DNA from: Dryomyza anilis
Taxonomy: Eukaryota > Arthropoda > Insecta > Diptera > Dryomyzidae
NCBI GenBank assembly: GCA_951804985.1
Contig: OX638133.1
Span: 35,613,963 to 35,677,962, forward strand
Length of the DNA stretch: 64,000 bases
Direction: 5' to 3'
Within the stretch, counting starts at the first letter, position 1. Every line of letters begins with the position of its first letter. The notes beneath the pieces are model-generated. The model was not told where the DNA came from. It worked only from the letters and a program-made list of their open reading frames with translations, and made no database searches. The position numbers and the translations under genes were made by a program. Of the stretch, positions 13,801-27,200 are shown in pieces.

Positions 13801-14834
13801 ACGACAATATGACATTTAAACTGTGAGTAGCACTATTTTGTTCATTCCCATTTAAACTAACAGCGTTACCAACAATCAAAAAAATAATTTCCAAGATAGT
13901 AGTCGACTTTTGACATACATTTATATGAACGATTTGTCAAAAAGCCGACTATTTGTTAAAGCTGTATATATTTTTTGATTATTAGTAACGCTGTAAGTAT
14001 TGTGAATTAGCTTTAGCGGGTGCTTAAAAGTTCGGAATTTATAAAATTAGCATAAATATGACGCGATGTGAAAAAGAAGAACTAATATTTGCAACTTTTT
14101 GTTATGTACACGATTAACTTTTAATTCCATGCGATTTGAAATTTCTCAAAATACGATAAAAAAACATGCCTCAGGGCTACTCTAGAATACATCAGTTGTG
14201 AAATAAAGAATGCAACAACAAATTGATATATTTGATATATTGATATTTTTTCGTATTAATACCATATGTTACGAATACCAGACAATAATACGTCGTACTG
14301 TAAATATGTTTAATATAAAATAAACGTATTTAAATGGAATCGTACGTTCAAAGTATTTGTAACGAATTTAATTCGATTGTGGTCAAATAGGTAAAATCCA
14401 AATTAAGTTTTCGCTTTGTTTGGTATCAAAATTGTCAATATTATCAATGAAAACCCACATCTTAAATACGTATTATTCTATACTATTCTATCAAAAACAT
14501 CGTCAAATGGAGACATTTCGACAGTTTTTATTGATTCCTAGGCAAAGTTACAAAAATGGTCTGACCGCTTTTTGCACAAAGCAGCAGTCCTTCAATTGTT
14601 CTACATTGTGCTATTTTTTGGGAATTTATAACATTTGTAAAATAAACGACACACAACACTGGTTCTTATGTTTTGTTTAAAAACCACACCGCCAAGTTCA
14701 ATTGGTCGAAGCAGCCAGCAGTATGAGTGCTTCTCTCTATATTCTATGTTTTAATTTAATTATAAAAACAATAAACATTGACTAATTGAGTTACTAATCT
14801 AATTGATTTTTTTTATGTTATTTTCTTCCTACAG
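10881..14834 (+). other. 3' part of Sin3A intron 1
   Basis: AT-rich intronic DNA. It has a (GA)n run at ~12472-12491, small internal duplications at 11790-11920 (GTAGAATATA/AAGCAAATAAA) and a GC-richer block at ~12040-12430. No gene is supported. Confidence 0.35.
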
Positions 14835-15276
14835 AATATGTCAAAACTTCTATAAAGAAGACGACGAAGTAAACTGCATCATAAGCACAGACTGTGCTGA
14901 AATTTAGAACAGAACAAAAACTATAAAACCACTTAGTTGGCAGTCGTTCGTTCGGTCAACTAGAGCCACCGACGCAGAAGACGGTTTTAAATTTAAAAAC
15001 CCCCGCGATTTCGTGTAAATTTTGAGCCAATGAAAAAACGACGTTTTAACGCAATTTACTTACAAAAGTTAACACATCTTAAAGCGCAACGTTACAAACG
15101 TTAAAAAACTAATTTGAGCAACAACGCACAACATTGTTTTCGAAACAGAGGCAGCAGCGGCGGCGGCGGCAATATCAAAAAAAGCACCAACGTTTGGTGG
15201 TGCCTGCAATAAAGAAGCCGCCAACGAATCAATCTATAACAACAGCAACAATAGCAACAACATACATTTTGGCAAA
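14835..15276 (+). other. Sin3A: 5' UTR part of Sin3A coding exon 1, with two upstream ORFs
   Basis: The acceptor TCTTCCTACAG ends at 14834. The leader that follows carries a 5-codon uORF (14838-14855) and a 24-codon uORF rich in Lys/Arg (15030-15104). Both stop before the main ATG at 15277 and neither is in frame with it. uORFs of this kind often damp translation; here that is only a suggestion. Confidence 0.55.
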
Positions 15277-18200
15277 ATGATGAAACGCACACGCGTCGAC
15301 GAAGTGCAATATGGCGGCACACGTCCCGGCCCTGGTGGCGTAGGTGGCAGTGGCGGCGGTGGTGTTGGTGGTGGTGCCGGCGGTGGAGGCGGAGTTGGCA
15401 TCAACAATGCCGGCAATGCTGTAAATATAGTCGCTGGCAATCACGGCGCAAACATAGGCGTTTGCATTGGCGCCGCCGGCGGACAGCTGACGCATCATCG
15501 GCTACTGACGCCACAGCATGGTGGCGCACAAACCATCGCCTACACGCCGTCCACAACTGTAGCGAGCAATTTGAAGGCGGCGGCAGCAGCAGCAGCGGTA
15601 GCAAGTGATATGGGCGGCGGCGTTGTGCAAACACAGACTGTACAGTATTCAACTTGTGAGTAGTTTAAATTGAATTTAAATTGTGTTTGAAACATCATTG
15701 TAATGTATGCTTTCTTCTTCTTTCTTTTATCTACCAAACACAGCATATAACGTGGCCGCCATAGCGCCCAGCAGTGGTGGTGGCACCATCAAGTCCGTTG
15801 CCACCACAGAGAGCGGCGTGCAAATACATGTTTCCAGTAGTGGCGGCAACAGCTTAACGCCCGGCAATGCTTTGCGTCAGCGCACAATAAGCGGCACTCA
15901 AGCCGGTGGCACTAATATCAGCGGCACACTAGTGCAGACCACGCAAGCTCCACCTGCTGGCGGCGGCGGCGTTGGCCAACCTGGTGCGCCGCCGCGTCTC
16001 AAGGTGGAGGACGCGCTCAGCTACCTGGATCAGGTCAAGTTTCAGTATGCCGATCAGCCGCAGATCTACAACAATTTCCTCGACATTATGAAGGAGTTCA
16101 AGTCGCATTGCATCGACACGCCCGGCGTCATACAGCGCGTCTCAACACTCTTCAAAGGTCACACCGAACTTATCTACGGCTTCAATATGTTTTTGCCGCC
16201 CGGCTACAAAATCGAAATTCATTCCGACGAACTGGGCTGCTCGGTGCCAGTAGTCTCGATGCCATCGCCGCCCGGTTCGACACCAGGCTCGAGCAGCGTG
16301 CATACACTGGGCGGCGCCGGCGGTACTTTACAGTTAACGACACACAAGTCTGCGGCGGGCGCAACATCTACAACGACGACAGTGCCCGTGCATCAGCTAA
16401 ATGTTGGCGGCGCTGTCAATCTAATGACGCACGGCGGTGCCGCGTTGCCGCAGACCACAATACATGCACTGCAACCGCCGCAGCCAACTCAGCAGCAGCA
16501 ACAACAGCAACAACAGCAACAACAAAGTGCAGTGTCGGCACCTACGCCACCGCATACACACATTGTATCTGCCGTTTCCGCGCAGTCGGCAGCCAGCGTT
16601 AGTGTTGCACCTATGTTGAGCAACAGCAGCAACGTGGTTGCAGTCGCCTCGCATGTGCCGCAAAATTATTCACGTGATCGCGGCAACGAGCGCGCTGCTA
16701 GCATTACGCCCGCCAGCATTGGGCCGCCGACTCCGAATTCGATGAGCGACATGAGTCCGCAGGGTGCTGGCGGTGCTGGTGGTGGAGGCAGTGGTGCGGC
16801 GCATCACAATCTGCATCACATATCGCAGGCGCATCAGTCGATACTAATGGGCGAGACGGCGGGTCAGCAGAATCAACCGGTCGAGTTCAATCATGCGATT
16901 ACGTATGTAAATAAAATCAAGGTGAGTTTCGTATTTTTGCCTAAAAATTTAAAAACCTTGAAAAAGCTAATAACAAAAAAAAAAAACAAAAAATGCCTCA
17001 CCCAAGAGAATTGCTGTTCATGATAAGGCTGAAAATTTTATTCTAAAATTCAGTACATAATTCCCAAAACCAGTGTTAGCACCTCTGGAAATAATATTCA
17101 GAAATACATAATTTTTTAACCTGCTTCATTTTCTATCTTTCCTTCACAGAATCGCTTCCAAAACCAGCCCGAAAAATACAAAAAATTTCTCGAAATATTG
17201 CACACCTATCAAAAGGAGCAGAAGGTCATCAAGGAGAGTAGCGGCGGCGGAGGTGGTGGCGGCGGCAACAACAGCGGCAACAGTGGCAGCCTTCAGCAGG
17301 GCAAAACGCTCACCGAGCAGGAGGTCTACACGCAGGTGGCCAAACTCTTTGGTCAGGACGAGGATTTGCTGCGCGAATTTGGACAGTTTTTGCCTGATGC
17401 CACCAATCACAGCGCTGCACAATACATGAGCAAAACGCACAATGAACAGCAGCAGCATCATGGCAAACGCGCAGCTGCGACTGCCATGGGCAGCACAGCC
17501 GCACTAAGCGGTGGCGCACACATAACAATGACTTCGACGTCTGCTGGTTCGCCGTTGCATCAAATCGGCAGCGGCGGCGGTGCGACAATCACGCAGTTGG
17601 GCAGCAGTCCACATGCGGCAGCGCTTGGCAGTCTGTCTGCGGTCAATACTAGCGTCAGCATTAAATCGTACAACAACAATGCGCAAAATCATAATGCAAA
17701 TGCGTCGCGCGGCGGCGATTTGCTGTACGAGAAGGAATATCACGCTGTTGTAGGCAACCAACAACAACAGCAGCAACATCATCAACAGCACCATCACAGC
17801 CTGGGCCACGGCGGCGTCAATATGCGCGGCGCCTACGACAAGGATGGATCGTCTGCACAAACACATCGTAGCAATCACCATACGCTAGGCGGCGTCGGCG
17901 GACAAAAGTATTTGAGCGGCGCGCAGCAGCAAGTCTCACATGCCGGCAGCAAAAAATCGCCGAGTAGCTATCAGCAGTTGCAGGCGGGCGGCTTAAATGC
18001 GTCCGTTGCACAGCAGCAGCAAATGGGTGGCAATATAAACTATGCGGCAGCGCATGCGACGCAACTGCTGAGCGGCGGCGGTAATGCGCATCATTTGCTC
18101 TCGAACGCCGCCAGACGTCAAGCAGTTGTCGTTGATGATGGCGGGGGTGGTCCGCCTGCAAAGCGGCATAAACCCATCTGTCGTGACATCACTTTCGCGG

Positions 18201-21200
18201 AGGCGACGCGCAAATGCACCATCTCCGATGCCGCCTTCTTTGATAAGGTGCGCAAAGCGCTGCGCAGCCCCGAGGTGTACGAGAACTTTTTACGCTGCCT
18301 CATACTTTTCAATCAAGAGATTGTCTCCAAGTCTGAACTGCTGTCGCTGGTGTCGCCATTCTTAAGCAAATTCCCTGATTTGCTGCGCTGGTTCACCGAG
18401 TTTCTGGGCCCGCCCATGGGCTCTTTGGCAATGGCAGGTGCATCAGCTGGCGTTTTAGCAGGCGCCGGTGCGTCTGCTGCCAATCTCGAAGGAGTGCCTT
18501 TGCATGTGGCCCAGCGACAGAGCAGTAATAGTAGCTGTTCGGCGACAGGTGGTGCAGCGGGCACAGCATCAGGTGAGCGTGCGTCCACGGCGGCCGAACG
18601 CCAAAATCATCAGAGCGGCGAACTGGCGCAGGAGATAGATTTGGCCTCGTGTAAGCGGCTCGGCGCCTCCTACTGTGCGCTGCCACAATCGACGATACCC
18701 AAGAAGTGCAGCGGGCGCACGCCGCTCTGTCGCGAAGTGCTCAACGATAAGTGGGTCTCGTTTCCGACGTGGGCCAGCGAGGACTCGACGTTTGTGACCT
18801 CGCGCAAAACGCAATTCGAGGAGACCATCTACAGGTAGGTGCTCGCCTTAGGAGATGTTTTAAAGAAATCTTTTTTTTTTTCTATTTATTTTTTACTGCA
18901 ATTTGTCCTGCATCCATTAAAACAACCAAACATATTCTAAATAAAAGGAATATTCACAGAACCGAAGATGAACGTTTCGAGCTCGATGTCGTCATCGAGA
19001 CTAACAGCTCCACGATACGTGTGCTCGAGGGTGTGCAGAAGAAACTGTCGCGTCTGTCGCCGGAGGATCTGGCGCGCTATCATCTGGACGACTATCTGGG
19101 CGGCACCTCGCAGACAATACATCAACGTGCCATACATCGTATTTACGGCGACAAAGCGGGCGAGATAATACAGGGTCTGAAGAAGAATCCGTCCGTTGCA
19201 GTGCCCATTGTGTTGAAGCGTCTGAAGGTGAAGGAGGAGGAATGGCGAGAGGCGCAAAAGGTACACAGTTTGTGTGAATGACTTGGTATATAATTTGGTA
19301 TTAATTCTCTGTCGCTTTTGCAGAACTTTAACAAGCAATGGCGCGAGCAAAATGAGAAATACTATCTCAAGTCGTTGGATCATCAGGCCATCAACTTCAA
19401 ACCCAACGACATGAAGGCGCTGCGTTCGAAGAGCCTCTTCAATGAAATTGAAACACTTTACGATGAGGTATGTGATTCGAATGTTTCTACATTTTGATCA
19501 TTTTTAAACTTGAGCTTCTGTTTCTTCCTCCATCTCGGACATCATTTAGCGTCACGATCAGGACGATGAAAATGGTGAACAATTGGTCGGCGGTCCGCAT
19601 CTCGTGCTGCCCTACAAGGACAAAACCATACTCGACGATGCGGCCAATTTACTGATACATCATGTAAAACGACAGACAGGCATACAGAAGCAGGAGAAAA
19701 CCAAAATCAAGCATATACTACGTCAATTTGTGCCCGATTTGTTTTTCTCGTCGCGCCAACCGCTCAGCGACGATGAACGCGAAGATGGTGAGTGATCGAT
19801 GGTAGTTTGGTTTTTTATAAAAAGTATTTTGTATGCTTTAGAAATTTTATTAATACAATAAATTATATAGTAATAGATAGTTTTTTAAAACTTTAAAATA
19901 TAATTTTAAATTAATTGATTTGAATATTTTTTTTTTTTAATTTTAATTTTTCTAATATATAAAATAGTAATTTGTTATTGCATTAGGTAGATTCATTAGG
20001 TAGATGCATTAGGTAGAAAAATTCAAGTGCTAAATATTACTTTTATGTTAGATATCATAAATTGATTTCAGAGTTGCCTGTTTTAATTCAGATTATATAC
20101 ATTGTATTTTATACAGTTTTTAACTTTTTTCAAAAAAATAATTTATTATTTATCAATTTAAATAAATAATTCTGAAATTATATTTACAAATTTCTCTTAA
20201 GTACAATTTGACGTAAAACTAAACCAAACAAAAAATGTCTTCTAAGTTTGTGATTTAATAGAATGAATTAATACGATGAATTGTAATAAACGTTCACTAT
20301 TTGATTTTAATTTGAAATTAATGACATCATAAATAAAGTCTGTTCAAATTGCGAAGCTCCAAAAAGACAATTTAAGGGATGTTTTTATTAATGGTTCGTC
20401 CTATATACCCTAGAAATACATTGAAATAAAAGCTGATTTTGTGATCTGCATTAAAAAAGATAGAAATTGTTTAGAAAAATTCGGGGAAAACTTTAACACG
20501 GCGTTGTCATAGAAAGGGGTAAATTAACACCTCATAAATCTATAACTGAAATGGTCTTCAATTGGAGAATCAGATTCCGTTGAAAATTCTACTATTTAAC
20601 TCCACAACGATAATATTCGATATTGCTATATGGAAATTGGTTAATATTTCCTGATTTATACATATCATCGTTGTAGAACGAAAAGTCACCAAAGGCAGTT
20701 TTATGAAAAACTTAATTTTCGAGTTTGTTGATTAATATTATAAAAACTAAATGATGCATTTTAAAGTTGAAAAATCAATTAATTGATTTACATTTTCTTG
20801 GTAAAAAAATTGAGATCATCGATTAAAAATTGACAGATTTATAAAGATTTTTGTTTAATACAACGACGATATTTAACTATCATATTTAATTTTTACTTAA
20901 AAATATATATATTTTTCTTTTTATATATTTTGGATAGCTAAAGGGTTTTTCAACAGGAACGCTACAAAAGTAGAGCGACAGGGACAGCAAACGATTTCTG
21001 CCGCTCTTTTGACATTTCTCTTCAGTAAGGTTTGCCATTTCATGATGGAAATATATACGAATTCGAATTTCGGTAGTAAATTTTAATAATTTCGACTCGT
21101 TGTTGGCTCGTATATCTTTCCATCATGAAATGGCAAACCTTAATGAAGAGAAATGTCAAAACCCTTAAAAAAACTTTTGTAGCGCTCTTATTGAAAATTC

Positions 21201-24200
21201 CAACACTGTGCTTCGGCAATTTTAAATAGTTCTAAAGGTAGCAATTCACCCCTTCCTCTGACAACTTATTGTCAAAGTTGCCGGTTGTTTTCTTACAAAG
21301 GGGAAAAATCGATATCGTTAACTAACAACAATTGTGGCATGCAGAAGCGATCGTCATGAAAAAAATGTAAATTTTAACGATATTTGTCGTTAAAAATAGT
21401 TAACGATATCAATTTTTGTCGTTAATAAGTTACAGAATCGCCCTACTGGTTTCATATTTGGGTTTAAATTAATTAATGATGTCACAGAATCAAATTATCT
21501 ACTTCAAAATATATCGCTTTATTATCCTTTAAGACATACTAGACAATATATTTCCATAAAATTGAGCTTTTGTAGCACTAACTACACTTTAAAGGCCAGT
21601 TTATTAGTGGAAGTTTTAAGTTTCACTGAGAACAATGCTTAAAATATGGTAGCACTGGCTAATGTCAAGGAATAATCGATTGTGAATAGCATTTAAAAAG
21701 AAGAAGAAAATTATTTTTTTTATTTGGAACATCTGATATTTAATTGAAAATTTACAAGAAATTACAAAGATAATTTAGAATAGTATAATGCACGAAATAA
21801 TAAATATCAGTGGGAATTTGTGCGTGTGATCGTTCAGTGTTAGTTTATGCAATGTATAATAGAAGAAAATTAATAAAATGAAAACCAATGGACAGACAGA
21901 GCGCATCTCACATTTTTCTGTCAAAAACATTGAGAGTTTAAACGTAGTTTAACCCACCGACATCGGTTGGTTAAACTAACGTTGCACTAAGAAAACGAAT
22001 GATGGTTGGAAAGTATTAGAGCCTTAAACATCATTGCAGTTGCAAATTATTCAAGTCAAATATTTGACACTTTTTGTGATATTTAGACAATATTAATAGT
22101 TATGCTACAAAAGCATTAATATCTGTGGAATATGTGCATATTTGCAGCAATGCTACCTATTTCTCTAGTAGTTGCAGTGAATCTACCACAAATATGACAT
22201 TTTTCGTGATGTTTGTATGAAACATCTCACAAATAATACAAAATATGTGATGTTTACAAATTATTTAAACTTTTGCTGCAAATTTATTTGTATTTCCTGC
22301 ATATTGGAATTGTTAAAGCGAGTAGTATTTTAGTTGCAGCAACACTCTGATAAACATTCTGTTTTCTTAGTGTGGTTAAACTAAGTTTAAACTACAAATG
22401 GAATTGAAATACCACTGAAAAACTGTCCCTAAATGATCATGTAGTAAAAACTCAATCGTCTAAATATGTAAATACTTCATGAGTCTTTTTATAGTTAGCT
22501 GATGATATTTATTTCTATTAAACTTCCGAATCCTCGAGAATCTGATAAGCTGGAATTGCGCCAGAATCGATGTCCAATCTTCGCGATATACCGTCGGTTG
22601 GGCGGGTAAGAGTGCGTGGAATTTGTTTTTTTAATTGGAAAATATTAGAGTATTGATTTTTATATAAACATTTTTAATCAAACGGTTTTTGAATTCGTTA
22701 ACTTAACACAAAAAGAATTCATTGGAACGATGAATTTATTTTGAAAACCATGTTTTGCATTGAGAAATTGAATTGTTAATTGTTTGGCTATAAATTTACG
22801 ATACAGAATACTTTGAAATTCAATCGAAAAAAAAAACATTTTAGCAATGTCTTGTTTGATCCCTCGTATATTTGATACATTTTTAAATCTCGAATGTTAT
22901 TCAAAAATTCATTTTGTATTGCTACAAAACTTTTCGGACTGAACTGAAACCGCTATAAAACGTTTTTTCTGACCCACTTTTTTGATATTTATATTTAAAT
23001 CATTTTTGGTTAGTTTTACTTCTACAACTGCGATGTAATCTTAAGCTAAACTAATTCGGTAGATTTTGAACCGTAGTCTTTGAGTTTTTCTATAGACCAA
23101 AATAATTTTAACTATTTATTAATAACTTGTTTATTATTATTTTTTTCGTTTTAATTGTATGCTCATCAATATTTAATAATTGCATTTATTACTAACCTTA
23201 TTAATTTTGTTTAATTGCTCGATAGTATTAACTTAGTGAATGTTTTTTTATTTTTTTCTTTTTTTCTATTTATTCCCTACGTATGTTGATTGCTTGCGCC
23301 TCTTCCCCACCACACACACACACATTCACGATTCGACCAAACAAAACAAAAATGCTCGATCGCTACCACCTACTACTACTCTGCCATTATCTTCATTTTT
23401 TATCTGTAAAGTATTCCCATTTTTACTAGATGACAATGACAAAATGGACGTTGAGACAACATCAACAACCAACCGCGAAACAACAACTTCGAGCAACAAT
23501 AATAACAACAACAGCAGTAGCAGCAAAGGCTTCAAGTCTAGCACGTCCACGACGAGCAGCAGCCCCAGCGCCAGTAGCAGCAACACCGCGTCAGCAACAA
23601 CAACAACCACAGCAACAACGTCTGCAACAGCAACGTTAACCACAAGTCTTGTGAAAAGTGAAACGAAAGACGGCATTACGGACACGGAAGCTTTGGCAGC
23701 AATGCCTAATACAACCACCACAGTAACTGCAACTATTGCTGCTGCGGACAAAAGCAACGATGCAAAAAATCAAATCAACAACACGGCAAAGTCGTCTGTT
23801 GCGTTGCTCAGCGGCAACAAGTTGCTGCCAAATACAGGCAATAATGCCGCGCAATCGACAGCAACAGTTGCTGATGCCGCCGCCGGCGACAGCCATACAA
23901 ATGCCAATAAATGTGATACAACAACAAACGCAGCTGGTGTAGCAACATCGACAACAGCGGCAGCAACATCAACAACAGCTTCAACAACAACAACGAACAC
24001 AGTGCATGTTGATGGCATTAAAGTGGAGATCAAGGAGGAGCAAATGGACACGGAAATAGCGGTGCCGCCACATGCTATAAGCAAACATCTGGTAAGTAAT
24101 ATAATTGAAAAACAATAGTACGATTTTTCAACCGCACAATTTTTTGAATTTCAGGATGAATCGTATCGCCTCTTCTTTGCCAACAACAATTGGTATCTGT

Positions 24201-27200
24201 TCCTGCGACTGCACGCCATACTCTGCGAACGTCTGCGCACCATGTACGAGCGTGCGCAGCTGTTGGCCGCCGAAGAGGCGCGTTTCCGTACCAATCGTCG
24301 CGAGAGCACAGCGACCGCCCTAAGACTGAAACCCAAATCCGAGGTACAAGTGGAGGACTACTATCCGACGTTCCTCGACATGCTGAAGAATGTGCTCGAC
24401 GGCAATATGGACTCGAACACGTTCGAGGATTCGATGCGCGAAATGTTTGGCATACACGCGTATATTTCGTTTACCTTGGATAAGGTGAGTCTTTGAAATG
24501 TTACGCTGCGTTTCTACTTTAACTATTTGTTTCTGTTGTTATGTACGACACAAAGGTGGTTTCAAATGCCGTGCGTCAGCTGCAAAATTGTGTCACGGAA
24601 CGTGCTGCCCTCGAGTGCGTCGAGCTGTATCACACGGAACAACGACGCGGTGGCACCGGCAGTCTGTGCCGCAATGCGCTGCGCAATATCAACGCCGAAA
24701 CGAACTATCAGCGCAAGGCAGAGGCGAGTCTACACGAGGAGAATTGCTTTAAAGTGTATATTGTAAGTATAGTGACATTTCTTTTTTTTTAGTTATTTCA
24801 TATTAGGATTCTTTTTTTCTATCAAACTTTATTTGAATGATTTTAATTCAATGAAAAACCTATTGTTTGCGGGAAGAGCCAAACATATATACACTTGTTA
24901 GAAAAAGTCTGCGTTTAAAAATTAAAAAAAAAACTACATTTTCGATTGATAGTTATCGAGAACTATTTCAAATTAGCAAAGAGAAAGTCCAGTATTTTAT
25001 TTTCAGTTAAAAGAGAGAAAGAAAGAAAGAAAGAGGAGTGGTTGCTTGTTGAATGAATTGTTGACAACTTTTGTAATAGTTCTTAAAAATTATACCCCAT
25101 CAATGAAAAGAAATAATTGTGTATCAGTGGAAACAAGGAAAAACCTTTAGAGACAAATTTGAAATAGTGGAAATAGCTCATTCAAGAATAATAAATGCGT
25201 TATTTAGTTAAGCCACATTCTAGTCGTCCTTCTAAGTTAACCGATAGGAAAGGCGTTATATCGTTCAATTTGTACGGCGTAATACCAAAATTTAAGCTTC
25301 AGAAATAACTAAACTTTTAGAAAACTATTTTGTTAATGATACGGTTCGAACAGTTCTTAAGAAGGCCTGGTTCCAAGTCCGGGTAGCACGTAAGAAACCC
25401 CTCATTTCATTGACCATTAGACAAACACGAATTTCGTTCGCAAAAGATTTTGAATATGAACCTCCTAAATTCTGGAAAAATGTAATATTATCGGATGAGA
25501 GCAAATATTGGAATTTCGGAATAAAAGGATGACAAATGGTGTGGGGAAAACTGTGTTCTGTTAAGCATTCTGGTGGTAAAGTGGAGATTTGGGAGTGATG
25601 GACAAATGCAGTTCATAGAGTCAATGGATAAATTGATATTTTAAAAAGCTAATTTAAAAGCAGAGTGAGTAAAAATAGGGTCTTGGATTCCATTTTATTG
25701 TTACAAAAATCAGTCTACGGAAAACTGTTCTACAAGTTCGTATCTCTGGATTGTGTACAAAATAAAAACACTCTTATGTTTGGTTTAAATTATAACAATT
25801 AACTTTATTAATTCACTTTAATAAACAACTTTACTAATAACAAATTCTAACAACTGCTGCATGTCCACAATTCAACTTGACATTTATCACACGTGATGCA
25901 CTCGACCACTTTACAATCACTACTGAAGTGCTGTACCTCAGATGCGGCTCCCTTATATACTGCATGCATCAGTTCGACACGTTTCGACAAGCTTCGACTT
26001 GTTTCGAGAACCTTCTACTCGTTTCGTGAATGACGCATGCTATTGGCATCTCTTTCGCACTCATGTGTTTTAATGTGCTGATCTTCCATCTCTTTCTCGC
26101 ACATTGCTCAGTACGCTGAATGATCTTTTGTCTCTTTCTAACACATTGCTTAGTGCTCTGAATTGTCTTGTGTCTCATATATTATTGTTGAATGCTTGCA
26201 CAGTGGTGCAAATTACCTCTTTTCGTAACAATATGTTTCAGCAAGATAATGTTTGGTGAAAGAAGACATGCAGCAGTGGTGGAATAATATATCACGTGAA
26301 GAAATCACAAAATTTATCCATTCCATGCAAAAAAGATTTGTTGATGTTCTTAAAAGTTAAGGATATCAACTAAATATTTAAATTCCTTGGAATCTACTGC
26401 CTCCAACCAACAACGGTGCATATATTTAATACGAGGACTTTTTCGAATTTTGTTAGTTTATTGAAAAAACCGAGGTTTAATTTATAAATAAAAAAATGGT
26501 TTTCTCCAATCGTTGTAATCGCTTCTTTTGTGGCCAATATGCAATATTTCGCGGAAATACGGCGAATATTTTTGGGTTTATGTTTTATTTTCAGTTCGCA
26601 GAAAGCAGACTTAAATAAAAAACAAGTGAAGAAATCGGGTTTTTAATTTTTGTATAGTTTGAGGAAATTTAATATAGTTTTAGTATAGTATAGTATAGTT
26701 ATTTTTGTATAGTTTAAGGAAAAATCGACATTTAAGTGTACACTGTGTGACCGGGTTAAGTCTTTTATTTGTTTAAGGGCCAGTTTTTCAGTGGTAGTTG
26801 TAGTTTAAACTTAAAATCGTGTTTTTCAGTTAGCTTTAAACGTAGTTTAAACTTAGTTCAACCCACCGAACTAAACTATGTTAAACTACGTTTAAACTCT
26901 CAATGTTTTTGACAGTAAATGTGCGATGCGCGCTGCAGTCCACGCTCATGCGCTCATTTGTTAGTCCATTGGTTTCTATTTTAATTGTTTTCATCTACTA
27001 TTCATTGAATAAACTAAAACAAATTCTCACTGATAATTATTATTTCGTGCATTATACTATTCTAAATTATCTTTGTAATTTCTTGTAAATTTCGTCATTA
27101 CCGCAAATTAAATATCAGCTGTTCCAAATGAGAAAAATAATTTTCTTCTCCTTCTTCTTCTTAAATGCTATTCACAATCGATAATTCGTTGCAATTAGCC

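Noticed and set aside
17144..18814. Several minus-strand frames of 80-125 codons opposite Sin3A exon 3
   Set aside because: They are antisense shadows produced by the GC-rich, repetitive codons of exon 3, with no splice logic or family motifs.
18751..19281. 176-codon plus-strand frame overlapping Sin3A exons 3 and 4
   Set aside because: Its first part is an out-of-frame shadow of exon 3 and it reads through the 125 bp intron. Only the exon 4 part is real coding.
23326..24084. Leu/Val-rich minus-strand frames opposite Sin3A exon 7
   Set aside because: They arise from the complement of ACA/ACG/CAA runs. Low complexity mimics a membrane protein.
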